This document shows positions 6,049 to 6,751 of a stretch of 6,751 bases of DNA, in pieces. The stretch lies in NCBI GenBank assembly GCA_040905925.1, contig JBBDQO010000056.1, positions 1 to 6,751 on the forward strand. Direction: 5' to 3'. Origin of the DNA: JALYNX01 sp040905925. Its GTDB lineage: Bacteria > Actinomycetota > Acidimicrobiia > Spongiisociales > ZC4RG35. Both the position numbers and the translations under genes were made by a program. The first letter of the stretch is position 1. Every line of letters begins with the position of its first letter. Below the pieces are notes generated by a model, which saw only the letters and a list, made by a program, of their open reading frames with translations, searched no databases and had not been told where the DNA came from.

Positions 6049-6751
6049 GTGCCCGTCTACCACCAGGAAGCGTTCACGGCCGAGGAGACGGCCGTCCTGG
6101 GAAGGTTCTTCACCAATACCGAGCTCCCTGTCTTCGGATTGATCAACCTCCCCGAGGTGGTGAAAGGGGCGCTATTCGCCAGATACTCCCGTTCCTCGAA
6201 GTCGCTGCGACGTCTCTTCCTCGACGAATTCGTCACCGACGCCGACTTTGGCATCGACACCCTCACAACCGTGATCTCCGCTGATGAGATGGGGTCCACC
6301 AGGCACGCCGAACAGCTCTACCAGAGGATCTTCTTCGACTATGGGGACGACTCGGTCGCGCAACTGGGTGGAGCCCATCTCGCCTGCGAGCAGGCCTCGA
6401 ACCTGCTCACGAAAGTCTTGGAGTGGGGTCGTCTCGCCGCCTATCTCGAGCAGTCGACCCGTTACATCCGTTACGACTCGCCACTCGGAGGAAGGCATCG
6501 CTATCTGGTGCCCGACGAGATCGGAGCCTCCAGTCACGCCAACGCCTACCTGGGGCACATGGAACGCACTTTCGAGGTCTACACCCGCATGGTGGCCTAC
6601 ATGATCGGTGTCTACGAGCAGAGGCATTCCCGAAGCGAGGACGACTCCAAGATGGTCTGGAACGCCACCATCCGGGCCAAGGCTTGCGACACGGTGCGCG
6701 GCCTCCTACCCGTGTCCACCCTCTCCAACGTCGGCATCTATGGCACCGGCC
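6049..6751 (+). CDS. thyX: ThyX-superfamily protein (FAD-dependent thymidylate synthase-like), 3' end beyond window
   Basis: At least 234 residues are visible and the frame is still open at the right edge. Recognisable blocks are NLPEVVKGALFARYSRSSKS (33-52), the GDDSVAQLGGAHLACEQ stretch, and EWGRLAAYLEQSTRYIRYD (125-143). Then KACDTVRGLLPVSTLSNVG follows near the edge. These line up with the ThyX order: a GHE-like segment, about 29 residues, the RHR...NEQSTRY signature, and later an AR..LP segment. Known role of ThyX: FAD- and NADPH-dependent methylation of dUMP to dTMP using methylene-tetrahydrofolate. Here the signature reads WGRLAAYLEQSTRY: the first two residues of RHR and the Asn of NEQS are replaced, so thymidylate synthase activity is uncertain. 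From memory, long (about 500 aa) actinobacterial proteins annotated as ThyX look like this. Start: GTG 6049, eight bases after TACAAT; GTG 6043 and ATG 6016 are in-frame alternatives. Confidence 0.78.
   Translation, partial: MPVYHQEAFTAEETAVLGRFFTNTELPVFGLINLPEVVKGALFARYSRSSKSLRRLFLDEFVTDADFGIDTLTTVISADEMGSTRHAEQLYQRIFFDYGDDSVAQLGGAHLACEQASNLLTKVLEWGRLAAYLEQSTRYIRYDSPLGGRHRYLVPDEIGASSHANAYLGHMERTFEVYTRMVAYMIGVYEQRHSRSEDDSKMVWNATIRAKACDTVRGLLPVSTLSNVGIYGTG

Noticed and set aside
6493..6501. An RHR triplet (residues 149-151) in the ThyX-like protein, considered as the catalytic signature.
   Set aside because: It lies after, not before, the EQSTRY element, and the residues following it do not give RHR-X7-S. 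The block alignment puts WGR at residues 126-128 in the signature position.
6172..6627. A 151-codon minus-strand open frame opposite the ThyX-like gene.
   Set aside because: There is no recognisable domain, and the plus-strand frame has clear conserved family blocks over the same bases.

Overview
The window is gene-dense, GC-rich bacterial chromosomal DNA. Three things point to an actinobacterium (Actinomycetota), possibly one of the less-studied lineages such as Acidimicrobiia: the base composition, the heavy use of GTG starts, and several starts placed 6-10 bases after a TANNNT-type -10 box with no Shine-Dalgarno (the leaderless pattern common in that phylum). The phylum call is an inference from composition and gene style. 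The class is only a guess.

Layout from left to right. (1) Bases 1-1551, minus strand: ccdA (thiol/disulfide membrane electron carrier) followed by a YgfZ-family folate-binding protein that runs off the left edge. The two are joined by a one-base TGATG stop/start overlap. (2) A 41-base divergent gap, then a 12-helix MFS transporter on the plus strand (1593-2843). (3) Convergent with it, and overlapping its 3' end by 40 bases, is a minus-strand pair: endonuclease III (nth, 4105-4806) followed by a MATE-family exporter that begins in a 4-base GTGA overlap with nth. (4) A 31-base divergent gap, then a DMT/EamA transporter on the plus strand (4838-5722). (5) Its end overlaps by 7 bases a minus-strand two-helix small membrane protein of unknown function (5716-5994). 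(6) A short divergent promoter region, then a plus-strand ThyX-superfamily gene that runs off the right edge (6049-6751).

Functionally this looks like a mosaic of short housekeeping transcription units rather than one pathway. There are three unrelated transporters, one base-excision repair enzyme, one redox and Fe-S maintenance pair, one nucleotide-metabolism relative and one unknown. No RNA genes, mobile elements, CRISPR arrays or long non-coding stretches are visible; the longest gap between genes is about 54 bases. I see no convincing multi-gene undescribed system. The item most worth following up is the ThyX relative, whose core signature reads WGR where classical ThyX has RHR.
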